Positions 1 to 9,954 of a stretch of DNA of 64,000 nt are shown here, piece by piece; positions within the stretch are counted from its first letter, which is position 1, and the number at the start of each line of letters is the position of its first letter. The notes below the pieces were generated by a model. The model saw nothing but the letters and a program-made list of their open reading frames with translations. It searched no databases and had not been told where the DNA came from. The DNA is from an uncultured Bryobacterales bacterium. Lineage in GTDB: Bacteria > Acidobacteriota > Terriglobia > Bryobacterales > UBA6623. Location of the stretch: NCBI GenBank assembly GCA_951813605.1, contig OX638379.1, positions 878,471 through 942,470 on the forward strand, given 5' to 3'. The position numbers were made by a program, and so were the translations under genes.

Positions 1-3000
1 GGTCCGCCGCCGCGGCCGACATTGCCGACCGCGCTGAGCAGGCCCGCTGTCGGTGCGTTGAACGGCTGCATCTCGCGCTGGATGATGAAATTCGTGCGAT
101 TAGCGATGTTGAACGCCTCGATGCGAACTTGCAGGCGATGCCCCTCCGCCAGCACGAAATTCTTCGAAAGTGCTGTGTTGACCGAGACCAGCCCGGGACC
201 GTCTAGGATATTGCGGCCGGAGTTGCCAAACGCGAACGGGGTGAAGCCTCCCTGGGGGCCGCAATCGAACGTGTCGGTCTCCAGTTCCACGCAAGTTGGG
301 ACCGCTTCGAATGCGTTCAAGTCGTACCACGGGAAATCCACGCCCTTTTTCCCGGGCGCGCTGTCCGCGGCAACCTTGCCATCTGCGATCCGGTTGGGCC
401 GCAGCGATTCACCGAGATTCACATCGGGATTGGCGGTTGTAACCGTCAGAGGCGAGCCGGAGTATGCCGCCGCTGTGCCGGACAACTGCCACCCACCGAG
501 CACCGCGTCGAGGACGCCGCCCCAATTCTTCCCCCAGCGCTTGCGCTTTCCGAAGGGCAGCTGATAATTGCCCACCATGGTGGCGACGTGCCGACGGTCC
601 CAATCCGAGCGCCCGCGGTCGAGGCGCAGGTTCCGCGAATCCAGCGCCTGGGCAAACCCGCCTTCCGAACGCCCGTTAGCTTGCGAAGCATCGTCGATTG
701 TTTTCGAGAACGAATAGTTCACGCGCCAGAACAAGCCCCCGCGACTGCGCCTCCGCCACGAGACGTTGAAGGCGTTGTAGATCGAATTGGAGCCGGTGTC
801 GAATATCTGGATCGCGTTCCAATCCGGGATTGGTCGGGTGAATCCCTCTCCTGCGACGAACGAGTCGGCCGTGCGGTACGGCTGGTTGAAGTCGTATCGC
901 CGGATTAGGTGCGTACCCTTTGAACCGCGATAGTCCATTTCGATTGTGGTATTTTCGAAAATCGCGCGTTCGATCGTGAAGTTCCACGACTGCAAGTATC
1001 CGGTGCTCGGATTCAGGTCGTACCCGCGAACGGACGTCGTTCCGGCAAGCCTTTCGCGAGTGGTAGGGAACGGATTCTGCAGCGAGACCTCGTTCGGCCT
1101 TGCGTTGACTCCCGGAAAGTTTTGCACCACGGCGAACGGGAACTGGTTCGAGAGATTGTTCCTGAGATTGTTCAGGATGTCGCCGGCCAGGAAGACGCCG
1201 TAGCCGCCGCGCAAAACCGTGCTGTCGGTGACGCGGTAGGCAAATCCAATGCGGGGCGAGAAGTTGTTCCAATCGGTTCCAATCACCGACCTCGGGCGGC
1301 CAGCGGCCTGAGCGGTCGTGATCACGCTCGCCAGCCCTGTGTCGGCGAGCAGTTCCTGGTAGTTGCTCGGGACATTCTCGTCGCTGCCCAGAATCAACTT
1401 CCTCGAGTGCGTGTCGTAAACGCCAAGCCGGTCGTACTTGTCTGCCGGCGAGCGGTTGACCCCCCAGCGCAATCCAAGGTTGACAGTCAGGTTGCGAGTT
1501 GCCTTCCAGTCGTCATTAATGAATGCACCCATCGCATGCTGCCGCCAGTAGTTGCGATTGAACCCAAGTTGCCGGTTGACATTGTGCAGCCAGCCGAGCT
1601 GCAAGTCGGCGATTGGAGAGCCGGTTCGGCGACCGCGGAAACGGTACGTTCCGCGCTGGTTGTTGAAGAACGGCTGGTTGAATTGCACGTAATTGCTGTT
1701 GAATCCGAACTTCACTGTGTGGGTGCGGACGAGCCAGGAGAACTTGGTTCCCCACTGCCAGTCCGTCACGTGAAACTGGACGGGCTGGTTGGCTCCCGTG
1801 CCGACCTGCGCGCTGTTGTCAACCAGGAATCGCGGCCAGTCGAGCAACTCGGGCAGGTTTGCCGACTCGCTTTCGGGAATCAGGTTAGGCAGGCCAAGCT
1901 GTTCGGCAATGTTCTCGCCGGGATAGTAACCCCGGTTGTACGCCGAGTTGCGGCTGAATCCTCCGCGCACCTCCATGATCAGCCTGGGCGAGAACATGTG
2001 GATGTAGTCCAGGCCGCCCAGGGAGCGGTCGTCACTGTTCTGAGCGCCAAAGTTCCCTAGGTCGCTACCTCCAGCGAAGCGATTCTGTACATCGTTGTAG
2101 CGCTTCTGGTAACGGAAGGCGAGCGAGTTCTCACCGATCTTGTGGTCAACCTTGACGATGTAGCTGTTCCATTGGTCTTCGTCGGCAGGGCTTGTGCGGT
2201 AATTGAAGCCGGTAGCGCCCGCAACGAGGTTCTGATCAGGAAATACGTCCTGAATCTTGAGGCCGATCGCGTCCATGCGCGAAGCTGGCACTATGTTGTT
2301 CGGGAAGCACGACCGCTTGTTGCGCGCGTTGCAGGGCCCCGAAGCGAGCCGGTCGCGGAGGAATAGCCGCCGGTTGGCGAAATTAAGCGATTCGGAAAAA
2401 TCGCCGCCCCTCTCGAGCGCGGTGGGTACACGAGTCAACCGTGTGATGTCTTGCAACTGCCGGAGCCCTTCGAAGCTGAGCAAGAAGAAGGTCTTGTTCT
2501 TTGCGATCGGGCCAGCCGCCGTCGCTGCGAATTGGTTGCGACGCAGAGTGTTCTTGTCCGCCTCGAAGAAGCCCCGAGCGTCGAGGATGTCGTTTCGCAA
2601 GAAGTAGTTCAAGTTGCCGTGCACCTCGTTCGTGCCGGTGCGCAGCGACATGTTCAGGATGCCGCCCGCCATGCGACCGTACTCTGCTGAGTAGCCGGAC
2701 ACCTCCATCTTGAATTCCTGCAGAGCGTCGATATTGGGCCGCACTTGAGCCGCCGCGCCGCGGGCGTTGCGATTGTCGAAACCGTCCACGTAGAAGTTCG
2801 TGTTCGATGCCCGGGCGCCGTTGATGTTGGCAAACGACCCTTGTCCGCCCGTCGCCTTCGGGACCACCCCGGGGACGAAGAACGCCAGGTCCGTGAAATC
2901 TCGACCGGCGAGCGGAAGCTCTTGGATTTCTTCCATAACGATGACATCGCCTTTGATCGTGCCGTTCTCGGTGTTCAAGGTGATGACCTGCGCGTCCACC

Positions 3001-3350
3001 GTGACGGACTCGGTCAGCGAACCGAGCTCGAGCTTGACATCGGTTCGAAGAGTCTGACCTGTCTGCAGGACGATCGCGCGTTGCACGAAGGTGCGGAACC
3101 CTTCGGATTGCACAATCAGCTCGTATTCGCCCGGATTGAGGCTCGTCACCGTGAAGCTGCCCACTTCGTTCGTGGAGAGAGAGCGCTCGATGTTTGTGCC
3201 GGTGTTTAGCACCGTGACGTTGGCACCGGGGATGGCTCCCTCGGTCTCGTCGGTGACCAAGCCGGTGATCGTTGCCAAGTTTGCCTGCGCATAGAGCGCC
3301 GCTGCTACAACGACAGACAGAAGTGTGCGGATTGCTATGTGAATGGTCAT
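1..3350 (-). CDS. Oar-like TonB-dependent receptor with carboxypeptidase-regulatory domain (3' end outside window)
   Basis: Outer-membrane receptor of the Oar/Cna-B type that Acidobacteriota carry in large numbers, thought to take up large substrates such as oligosaccharides or peptides with TonB energy. Reading starts at ATG 3350 and stays open for 1116 codons to the window edge. A signal peptide (about residues 1-21, ending ALYAQA) precedes a carboxypeptidase-regulatory beta-sandwich (about 24-105, starting TITGLVTDETEGAIPGA). Plug motifs follow (LPLAGRDF; YSAEYGRMAGGILNM; RRNQFAATAAGPI), and then a long beta-barrel with typical strands such as WNNFSPRIGFAYR and NSGRNILDGPG. The visible end, GNVGRGGG, lies just before the usual RQIQF-type last strand, so perhaps 10-20 residues are missing. 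It is a paralogue of the receptor at 49712-52966. The substrate cannot be read from the sequence. Confidence 0.93.
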   Translation of the reverse strand, partial: MTIHIAIRTLLSVVVAAALYAQANLATITGLVTDETEGAIPGANVTVLNTGTNIERSLSTNEVGSFTVTSLNPGEYELIVQSEGFRTFVQRAIVLQTGQTLRTDVKLELGSLTESVTVDAQVITLNTENGTIKGDVIVMEEIQELPLAGRDFTDLAFFVPGVVPKATGGQGSFANINGARASNTNFYVDGFDNRNARGAAAQVRPNIDALQEFKMEVSGYSAEYGRMAGGILNMSLRTGTNEVHGNLNYFLRNDILDARGFFEADKNTLRRNQFAATAAGPIAKNKTFFLLSFEGLRQLQDITRLTRVPTALERGGDFSESLNFANRRLFLRDRLASGPCNARNKRSCFPNNIVPASRMDAIGLKIQDVFPDQNLVAGATGFNYRTSPADEDQWNSYIVKVDHKIGENSLAFRYQKRYNDVQNRFAGGSDLGNFGAQNSDDRSLGGLDYIHMFSPRLIMEVRGGFSRNSAYNRGYYPGENIAEQLGLPNLIPESESANLPELLDWPRFLVDNSAQVGTGANQPVQFHVTDWQWGTKFSWLVRTHTVKFGFNSNYVQFNQPFFNNQRGTYRFRGRRTGSPIADLQLGWLHNVNRQLGFNRNYWRQHAMGAFINDDWKATRNLTVNLGLRWGVNRSPADKYDRLGVYDTHSRKLILGSDENVPSNYQELLADTGLASVITTAQAAGRPRSVIGTDWNNFSPRIGFAYRVTDSTVLRGGYGVFLAGDILNNLRNNLSNQFPFAVVQNFPGVNARPNEVSLQNPFPTTRERLAGTTSVRGYDLNPSTGYLQSWNFTIERAIFENTTIEMDYRGSKGTHLIRRYDFNQPYRTADSFVAGEGFTRPIPDWNAIQIFDTGSNSIYNAFNVSWRRRSRGGLFWRVNYSFSKTIDDASQANGRSEGGFAQALDSRNLRLDRGRSDWDRRHVATMVGNYQLPFGKRKRWGKNWGGVLDAVLGGWQLSGTAAAYSGSPLTVTTANPDVNLGESLRPNRIADGKVAADSAPGKKGVDFPWYDLNAFEAVPTCVELETDTFDCGPQGGFTPFAFGNSGRNILDGPGLVSVNTALSKNFVLAEGHRLQVRIEAFNIANRTNFIIQREMQPFNAPTAGLLSAVGNVGRGGG

Positions 3351-3574
3351 TGAACCTAACCCCCTAATACGATCAATCTTAGCCAGTTTGAGGCTGGATG
3401 TGGGGCGAATCGGTCACTCCCCGACACATTTCTTAGTCTGAACTGGAGACGCCTGATGGGATGGATGCCTACTTGCGCGTAGTGTGGAGTGGCAAGACGC
3501 GGCACTGCAGGCCTGTCAGGCGGGGTCTGGGCCGGTGGTTTGGGCAGCGTGTACGGGTGAGCGGCGAGCGCGGC

Positions 3575-3893
3575 CCCTAGGGACGGAAGTACCCGGCTAT
3601 TGCTCGAAGCTGGCGTTCCCGCTGGACGCAGATCATCCCGTTCTTCGCGTTCTCCGAACCGATACGCCGGGCGATTTACACGACCAACGCGATGGAGAGC
3701 TTGTACAGCATGGTGCGCCGCGCAGTGCGCACGCGGGGGCACTTGCCCGAATGACCGGGCAGCGGCCAAGCTGCTCTGCCTGGCGCTGCGGAAGGTCGCA
3801 CGGAAATGGGTGCGGCCGCCCGCGTTCTGGCACCCGGCGCGCACCGAGTTCGCCCTCCAGTTCGGCGAAAGATTTCGGCTGGTGACGCCATGA
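3575..3893 (+). pseudogene. IS256-type transposase, C-terminal relic A (frameshifted)
   Basis: Degenerate C-terminal end of a Mutator/IS256 DDE transposase. From about 3587 the plus strand reads KYPAIARSWRSRW, then IIPFFAF, then the family hallmark IYTTNAMESL and VRTRGHLPE. A frameshift near 3750 moves the match to the next frame, DRAAAKLLCLALRK and FALQFGERF, ending at the TGA at 3891-3893. No N-terminal or catalytic domain remains. A terminal-repeat-like segment (cacacacgaaaattctgaca, 3959-3979) follows and resembles the one after relic B, so two IS256 ends lie in tandem. Confidence 0.75.
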
Positions 3894-3984
3894 GAACCCA
3901 GCCGCATGGGCATCATAGGCTCCGTCACCGTGGACGGGCAAATCAAGATGCAGCAACCTCACACACGAAAATTCTGACAGTCCC

Positions 3985-4237
3985 CCCGATGTTCGCTTTC
4001 GCCCCGGAGATCCGGCGCCTGATGTACACGACCAACGCCATCGAAAGCTTGCACCGCAGCCTGCGCAAGAGCCTCAAGACACGTGGTCATTTCCCCAATG
4101 ACCGCGCTGCCGCGAAGCTGCTGTACCTAGCCATCCGGAACGCGGAAAGCAACTGGAAGGCCCCCGTAGCTGGCTGGCGGCAGGCACTCAACCAGCTTGA
4201 TATTCTGTTCGGAGAGAGGCTGCGAGGCGCGACATGA
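3985..4237 (+). pseudogene. IS256-type transposase, C-terminal relic B
   Basis: Second, in-frame C-terminal fragment of an IS256 transposase, about 84 residues, with IRRLMYTTNAIESLHRSLRK, TRGHFPNDRAAAKLLYLA and LNQLDILFGERL before the TGA at 4235-4237. The element's right end (around cacacacttaatctgacact, 4258-4275) abuts and interrupts the IS1182-like transposase on the opposite strand, so IS256 inserted into IS1182. The left portion of this copy is lost, being joined directly to relic A. Confidence 0.8.
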
Positions 4238-4276
4238 GTCCCATCGCACATCGGCTACTTACACACTTAATCTGAC

Positions 4277-5192
4277 ACTCCCGGATGTGCGCTTCCTGCC
4301 CCGCCGCCTCCAGCCCGACCAGCACCGCGTCACTGGGGTACCCCTTGTCCGCCACCACCCGCTGCGACCGCTCCCCTTGCGCGGCCTCGACTGCCTCCAG
4401 CGGCTCCCCCAGCGTTACCGTGTCCCCCCGGTCCGCCGCTGGCAACGGCACCCCCGCCAGCGCCCCGCTCTCCAGGTCCACCGCGTGCTCCGCCATGTGC
4501 GCCAGATGCGTCGTCCCGTCCTGCATCCTGGCCACCCGCGCATCCGCGTCCGTCGGCGATTCCCACTCCTTGTTCGACAGCGTCTTGCCCTTCCGCTTGC
4601 GGTCGAATTCCGCCAGCTCCGCCGCCGTCGGCGGCGTCACGCCCGAGGCGGCCGCCAGCCCCTCCACGAACTCCCGGCAGCCCTGCTGCGTGTCCTTGCG
4701 CCGCAGCGTCCGTAACGCCGCGTGCGCGAACAGCATGGTCGCGTCCACCGCGACGCTGCTCCCGTTCGCCAGGCCCGCCTCGCGCAACTGCTCCAGCAGC
4801 CATGCGAACACCTGCTCGTGGGTCTCCAGGCTGCTGCGCCCCCGCGTGCGCGAGATCGTGGAGTGCTCCGGCGGGCTCTCGCTCAACTCGTAGCCGAGAA
4901 AGGCCCGCAGGCTGAGCGAGTCGCCCACCGTGAGCGCCATGCCGCGCTCGGAGTCGATGCCCAGCAGGTAGCCCAGCAGCAGCCGCCGGAAGTACGCGCC
5001 GGGGGCCCGCGAGGGGCGGCCGAGCCGCGCGGCATAGAAGGGCCGGCACAGCGTCTCGACCTCCGTGTCGAAGCCCATCGTGTCGAGCAACTCGTTAAGC
5101 TTGTCGAAGAACGGAGCGGTCGGGGCCTTGGGCAGCTGGTCCTGCGAAACGAACATCGCAATCTGCCCGGGGGTGCGGGTACCCATCGCCAT
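4277..5192 (-). pseudogene. IS1182-like (DUF772/DDE) transposase, C-terminus cut off by IS256
   Basis: Transposase of the DUF772 + DDE type (IS1182-like; the exact ISfinder family is less certain). It starts at ATG 5192 or 5186 (MAMGTRTPGQ). The N-terminal part has the conserved block YFRRLLLGYLLGIDSERGMA, followed by DHSTISRTR-like EHSTISRTRGR, first catalytic Asp in SVAVDATML, then SNKEWESPTDADARVARMQD, HLAHMAEHAVDLESG and VVADKGYPS, with the second catalytic Asp. The match stops at HIRE near 4277, where the right end of an IS256 element begins, and the last 27 residues of the open frame are IS256 end sequence read backwards. The third catalytic residue and the C-terminus are missing, so it is inactive. 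Its upstream end near 5265 truncates the DrmMI-like gene. Confidence 0.8.
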
Positions 5193-5265
5193 GACCACTA
5201 TTTTAGCGATTCTTGCTTGGAATTTGTTGGTGTTCTGATTGAGCGACTTTTACCACAGGCTGCTA

Positions 5266-5650
5266 ACACCAGCAAGCGTTGCCCGCCCGCACCCTCATCT
5301 AATCCAAGAATCGGCAACTCGTCGCCATCCTCCAATGGCAAGTTACGCGGGTTCCAGTGATGTCCGAGCACCCCAAGCAGGCGTTGGAACCAATTCCGCT
5401 GTAGCTTCACCCGCTCGGACTCTGATGAGTCTCGCCCGAACCTCTCTCGAGAGCCCCGGTACTCCTTGGACAGAGCCCGCAGTTTGGCGTCGGGTGTTTC
5501 GGAGGTCGCGCCTGCGGGCCCGGCGGATTTACGCCACTGCCGTATCGTTCCCCGGATATCCCCGGACAGAATCTCAGCGAGGTAGTGGTCGCTGTAGAAC
5601 TCGCGCTCGTTGTGAATGCCGGCGAATGTCGCCGGTCTGTCGGCAGGCAA
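5266..5650 (-). pseudogene. DrmMI-like (DISARM class 1) DNA methyltransferase, N-terminal fragment
   Basis: N-terminal ~128 residues of a large Eco57I/PglX-like adenine methyltransferase, as found in DISARM class 1 (DrmMI). The family N-terminus is recognisable: GIHNEREFYSDHYLAEILSG, LRALSKEYRGSRERF, RVKLQRNWFQRLLGVLGH, WNPRNLPLEDGDELPIL and GQRLLVLA. The start is TTG at 5650, with a GGGGAGGG ribosome site that lies inside the stop region of the upstream drmD gene (stop 5655-5657), so the two were translationally coupled. Near 5265 the coding sequence runs into the left end of the IS1182-like element. The SAM-binding and NPPY parts are gone, so no methylation can be expected. Family assignment is from remembered motifs and genomic order, not a search. 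Confidence 0.65.
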
Positions 5651-5654
5651 CGTC

Positions 5655-7969
5655 TCAGCCCTCCCCGATCATTACGCACAGGACCTTGATCCAGGCTTGC
5701 GTCTCAAGTGTCATCGTGTCCTCGACCCAATCGAGATATCCGTCGAAAGCCTCACGAACGTCACGACGCTTTCTTTCGTAGCGGCTATGCTTGATTGCGT
5801 CCCAATGCCTGGACTGAGCTATCGTCCGCTCCGCATGCTGCATCTGTCGCTGTTTCAGAGAGTCCAAGTCCGCAAGCGTGGCCTCCAACTTCGATTCGTA
5901 CTCTCGATCGAAGGCGTCGCGCAGATCCCTGCCCACTCGACCGCCTCAGGAAGCAGCTTCTGCAGCATCCGTATGTCCGCTTCCGCACCCGTGTTTGGAA
6001 CGTGATGCCGATCCAATCCGGTTCTCAGGAGCAGAGTCTCCAACGTTGTGCAGTCTTCGAAATTGCCTCCCCGGAAAACCGCAGCACCCCAGACGCAGAC
6101 CAACGGATGGCTCTTGCGATTCGGTACCACGCCAGAAAACGCGAAGACAAATTCGTCCTTCTCGAGACCGGAGACCCCTGCCATGACCGGTGCCTCGTGG
6201 CGGCCGAAAGTTGCAAGCAGGCGGTCGTTTAGCCACTCGACAACTGGACTCTGCCGCCACAGGAAGTGCTTCCGGGGCCAGTCTCTCTCTTGTTTCCGGC
6301 TGTCCCCAACTACCCGGGCCATCGTCTCCTTGTTAGCAGTCAACTCGAAACGCCAGTCCTGTGGCCGCACTTCCTGGGGGAAATAGTTGTACCGATGCTG
6401 CAAGTCTCCCGGAGAGTCGAGCTTGATCGACCCAGACGCGGCATCCACCTCGAAATTCAACGTGGGATGGTCGCGCCGCAGATAATGCAGACCGGCCTTG
6501 ATGTAGGCGAGATCGTTTGGGAAAAGCGAGAGGGGTGAAAATGGCTCCTTTCCATCTTCCGCCCGAGGAGTTGGAGTTGCTCCTTTGTCCGTCGCGAGTG
6601 GATCGCCATTCTCGCCCTCCGAGGGCACGCCTCCAAGAACCAATGCCATTAAGTCATCCGCATCGTTCGATTGAGGCGTGAGGCGGACGTCGAATTCCTT
6701 GGCATCCTCGCCTCTGGCAATGGCCTCCTCAGTGATCTTCTCCTCGGCTTCGGTCTCATGCACGTTCATGAAGACCGAGGGGTCACCGATGTTCCTATAT
6801 GCCTGTTCGTTCTTTTCCCGAAGAATCTCCAAGATGCGCTGGTCGCCTCGGATAGTCGCGTTGTCGCTTACTGATACGAGATAGACAATTTTCGGGATCT
6901 CCTTTTGGCCGTAGCGGTCGATTCGACCGTTACGCTGCTGGAACACCATCAACGACCATGGCATGTCGTAGTGGATCAGGCGATGGCAGCGATAGTGCAG
7001 GTTGATTCCTTCCGAAGCCACGTCAGAGCAGACTAGGAGGCGGATCTTTCGTTCCCGGTTGCCAAAGGATTCGACGACTTCTTTCTGATCGATGTCGCTC
7101 ATTCCACCGTGCAGCTTTGCTATCTGCCCTTCTTGCAGCTTCAAGTCCTTAGCTAGCCCATCGACAAGCCATTGCATCGTCGCAATACGCTCCGTGAATA
7201 CTACGATCCGGTCGTCCGGGTCATTCGCCTTCCAGCGGAAGGGCCTTCCATGACGAATCGCCTGCACAAGGCTCTTGTACCGGGAATCTGTGCCTCTGTC
7301 GATGGCGTGCAGGGCCGTGAGCAGGTTCCGAAGTGATCGCATCTCCTCGGCCAACGCCTCGGACTCCTGCTGAGTGGGATTCTTGGCGATCTGCTGCTCG
7401 CTCTTCCCAAGCCTATGGACAATCGTCTCTCGGCAAGCCTCAGGGCTGGAGAACAGCGCCTTTTCCAAGCCCACCACGAAAAGGTCTCGGCATCCGGCCC
7501 GATTTTCGAAGCCCGCCACTGTCACACCCAGCAACGCCTCGTACGCTCTCTCCTCTGCTTCGCCTGGCGGTACAGGAACCGCGTGTACCCTCCGATCTCG
7601 AAAAGCTTCGCGCGCCTGACTACGGATGTCCTTCTTGAACCGTCGGACAACGAGCCCCTTGGCGCGAAAGTCCTCGGCTACGTAGTCGCTCGGATCCGTG
7701 ATTGCGGTCGGATCCAGTATGTTCATCAAGCTCGTAAAGCTCCGCGCCCTACCGTCGTGCGGCGTTGCAGAGAGCATGATGAGCGTGTCAGAGCGTTTCG
7801 CTAGCAACTTGGCCAAGCGGCTACGCATCGAACTCGTTCCACGGTCGGCCACATTGTGCGCCTCGTCGATGACGATGATGTCCCAGTGGGCGGCTTCTAG
7901 GTATGCCCGATATTCCGAGTCCTGCTTAAGCGTGTCGATTGAGATGATCGCCTTGTCGTAGTAAAAAAA
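5655..7969 (-). pseudogene. DrmD-like SNF2 helicase (DISARM class 1), C-terminal portion, frameshifted
   Basis: C-terminal ~770 residues of a SNF2/superfamily-2 helicase matching the DISARM class 1 protein DrmD by architecture and by its place immediately before a DrmMI-type methyltransferase. Visible motifs are motif II WDIIVIDEAHNVADR, motif III LIMLSATPHDGR, motif IV IVVFTERIATMQWL, motif V LLVCSDVASEGINLHY and motif VI FQQRNGRIDRYGQKEIPKI. The reading frame is lost near 5930: LLPEAVEW leads to a dead frame, while the true C-terminus (RDLRDAFDREYESKLEATL and onward to a TGA at 5655-5657) is in the -1 frame, consistent with loss of one base. The 5' side is cut at 7969 by the IS1595 insertion. 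Joined across the element, the frame reads NHNPFFYYDKAII without a break. Confidence 0.7.
7962..7969. repeat. Target-site duplication of the IS1595 element, left copy
   Basis: The octamer TAAAAAAA here is repeated at 10179-10186. Removing the element plus one copy restores the helicase frame (Pro-Phe-Phe-Tyr-Tyr), which proves this is the insertion scar. Confidence 0.92.
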
Positions 7970-8135
7970 GGGGATTATATACATAAGTGGCGCAGCCCCA
8001 ACATCTAGGGCTTGCGCTTTCATCGATGCGCAGGCCCATCAGCAGAGGGGATTTGGCGTAGCCAAGTTCTTGGTAGAATTCGACGGAAAGATGCTCTAAG
8101 TGATTGAAAAATAGAATTTTAGACTGACTTTTCGC

Positions 8136-8164
8136 TTGACATGAACGCCACTGTCCTGTAAGAT
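8136..8164 (+). promoter_or_regulatory. Sigma70-type promoter of the IS1595 transposase
   Basis: TTGACA (8136-8141) and TAAGAT (8159-8164) are separated by 17 bp. The -10 box ends six bases before the transposase ATG at 8171, so the leader would be extremely short or absent, unless transcription also enters from the left repeat. Confidence 0.65.
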
Positions 8165-8170
8165 CAAGGC

Positions 8171-9157
8171 ATGGCAGGAATGAAGAAGGCTCCGGGCAAG
8201 GCGTATCGCAAGGGACTCAGTTTCAAGGCGATCTTGCGGCGGTTCCCGGACGACGCGACGGCCGAATCGTGGTTCATCAAGCAGCGTTGGCCGAAGCGGA
8301 TCTGTTGCCCGTATTGCGGCTCCCTGAACGTTCAGACTGGCTGCAAGCACAAGACGATGCCGTTCCGTTGTCGCGAGAGGGTTTGCGCCAAGAAGTTCAG
8401 TGTCAGGACGAATTCGGTCATGGAGAGCTCGAAGATCGGCTATCAGGACTGGCTGGTTGCCATGTTCCTGGTGACCACGAATCTCAAGAGCGTGTCCTCG
8501 ATGAAACTGCACCGGGACTTGGAGATCACACAGAAGTCAGCTTGGTTCCTGGCTCAGCGGTTGCGCAAGGCTCTCTCGGAGGACGGCCAGCTGTTCCGGG
8601 GGCCGGTCGAGGTCGATGAAACCTACTTCGGGGGCAAGCGGAAGAACATGCCGAAGCACAAGCGGGAGGAACTGACCGGACGCGGCGCGGTAGGCAAGAC
8701 TGCCGTGGTGGGTGCCAAGGATCGCGCCACCAAACAGGTTGCCGCGAAGGTCGTCGCGTCCACTGATGCCGCAACCTTGCAGGAGTTCGTCAAGGACAAC
8801 GCCGATCCCGAGGCCACCGTGTACACGGACGATGCGACCGCATATGAGACGCTGCCGTTCGATCACGACACGGTCAAGCACTCGCTCCAGGAGTACGTCA
8901 AGGGAGACGGGCACACCAATGGCATCGAGTCCCTCTGGTCGATGCTCAAGAGGGCGCACAAGGGCACGTTCCACAAGATCAGCTCAAAGCACCTGGATCG
9001 GTACGTGCAGGAGTTCGCCGGCCGCCATAACATGCGCGAGCAGGATACGATCGATCAGTTGCGGTCCCTGCTCTCCGGGATGGAGAGCAAGCGGCTGACC
9101 TACAAGGCCCTGATTAAGGACAACGGCTTGCAGTCCGGGGCCAGGGCGACTGCGTGA
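8171..9157 (+). CDS. IS1595-family transposase (DDE_Tnp_ISXO2)
   Basis: Full-length 328-residue transposase. An N-terminal zinc ribbon has the Cys pairs CCPYCG and FRCRERVC (about residues 42-80). The ISXO2-type catalytic core follows: VEVDETYFGGKRK (first Asp, about residue 153), TVYTDDATAYETL (second Asp) and HTNGIESLWSMLKR (family Asn/Glu signature), then YVQEFAGRHNMR. No frame damage is seen, and the element's ends are intact, so it may still be mobile. The stop codon TGA (9155-9157) overlaps the start of the methyltransferase gene (GTG 9154 or ATG 9157), implying translational coupling of transposase and cargo. Confidence 0.93.
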   Translation: MAGMKKAPGKAYRKGLSFKAILRRFPDDATAESWFIKQRWPKRICCPYCGSLNVQTGCKHKTMPFRCRERVCAKKFSVRTNSVMESSKIGYQDWLVAMFLVTTNLKSVSSMKLHRDLEITQKSAWFLAQRLRKALSEDGQLFRGPVEVDETYFGGKRKNMPKHKREELTGRGAVGKTAVVGAKDRATKQVAAKVVASTDAATLQEFVKDNADPEATVYTDDATAYETLPFDHDTVKHSLQEYVKGDGHTNGIESLWSMLKRAHKGTFHKISSKHLDRYVQEFAGRHNMREQDTIDQLRSLLSGMESKRLTYKALIKDNGLQSGARATA

Positions 9158-9931
9158 TGGCAGCGCTCAACGTCAAGAACCGTACGCTGTTCAGCGGTGA
9201 CAACCTCGACGTGCTCCGGGGCATCAACTCCGAGTGCGTGGACCTGATCCATTTGGACCCACCATTTAATTCGAACCGAACCTACGAGGCCCCGATCGGC
9301 TCCGAGGCGGCGGGCGCGGCGTTCAAGGACACCTGGACGCTCGTCACGCTGCAGGACATCTGGGCCGATATCGGACCGATCTCATCACGGTCGAAGGAGA
9401 GGGATCGGCTATCCCACGCAGAAGCCGCTAGCGCTGCTGGAGCGGATCATCAAGGCGAGTTCGAACGAGGGTGATGTCGTACTGGACCCGTTCTGCGGAT
9501 GTGCCACCGCTCTGGCAGCGGCGGAGACGCTCAACCGCCACTGGATCGGGATCGACCTGTCCAGTCTCGCGGTCCAGCTGGTCCTGTCGAGACTTCAGAA
9601 GGCCGCCGATGACGGAGCATTACTCGCAAGCGGGTGGTTGCCAGAGGTGCACCATCGCACTCAGACCCCCAGAAGGACGGACGTCGGCAAGCTGCCGCCC
9701 TACAAGACGCATCGGCACACGCTCTACGGACAGCAGGAAGGCCACTGCGCTGGCTGCAAGCACCACTTCCCCTTGCGCAACCTGACCGTGGATCACATCG
9801 TGGCCAAGTCCAAGGGTGGGACCGACCATATCGACAATCTCCAGTTACTCTGCGGAGCGTGCAATTCGATGAAGGGTACGATCAGCCAAGCTGCGTTCCA
9901 TGCGAAGCTGACTAAGCAGGGCTTGCGATAA
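9154..9931 (+). pseudogene. DNA methyltransferase fused to HNH endonuclease domain; internal deletion and +1 frameshift
   Basis: Cargo of the IS1595 element. The first 80 or so codons encode the start of a beta-type (motif IV before motif I) DNA methyltransferase, with NLDVLRGI, catalytic DPPFNSN and AAFKDTWTL. The sequence then jumps to DIWADIGPISSRSKER. Family members have a long middle region here with the target-recognition part, so an internal deletion is inferred. At 9400-9403 a G run contains one extra base. In the next frame the gene goes on with IGYPTQKPLALLERIIKAS, SAM-motif LDPFCGCAT and WIGIDLS, and then an HNH domain: HTLYGQQEGHCAGCK, TVDHIVAKSKGGTDHIDNLQ and LCGACNSMKG, ending at 9931. 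The HNH part alone is open from TTG 9638. Methylation is very unlikely; the HNH part might still be made. Confidence 0.8.
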
Positions 9932-9954
9932 CCGCGCGCAAGGGAAAATCGGGA

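Noticed and set aside
1122..2060. 312-codon plus frame
   Set aside because: Antisense of the Oar-like receptor, whose own minus-strand frame is open across the whole interval and encodes barrel strands.
7970..8023. First residues of the open helicase frame (starting at 8023) as its true N-terminus
   Set aside because: These codons belong to the IS1595 inverted repeat; the real N-terminal part continues beyond the element at 10187-10792.
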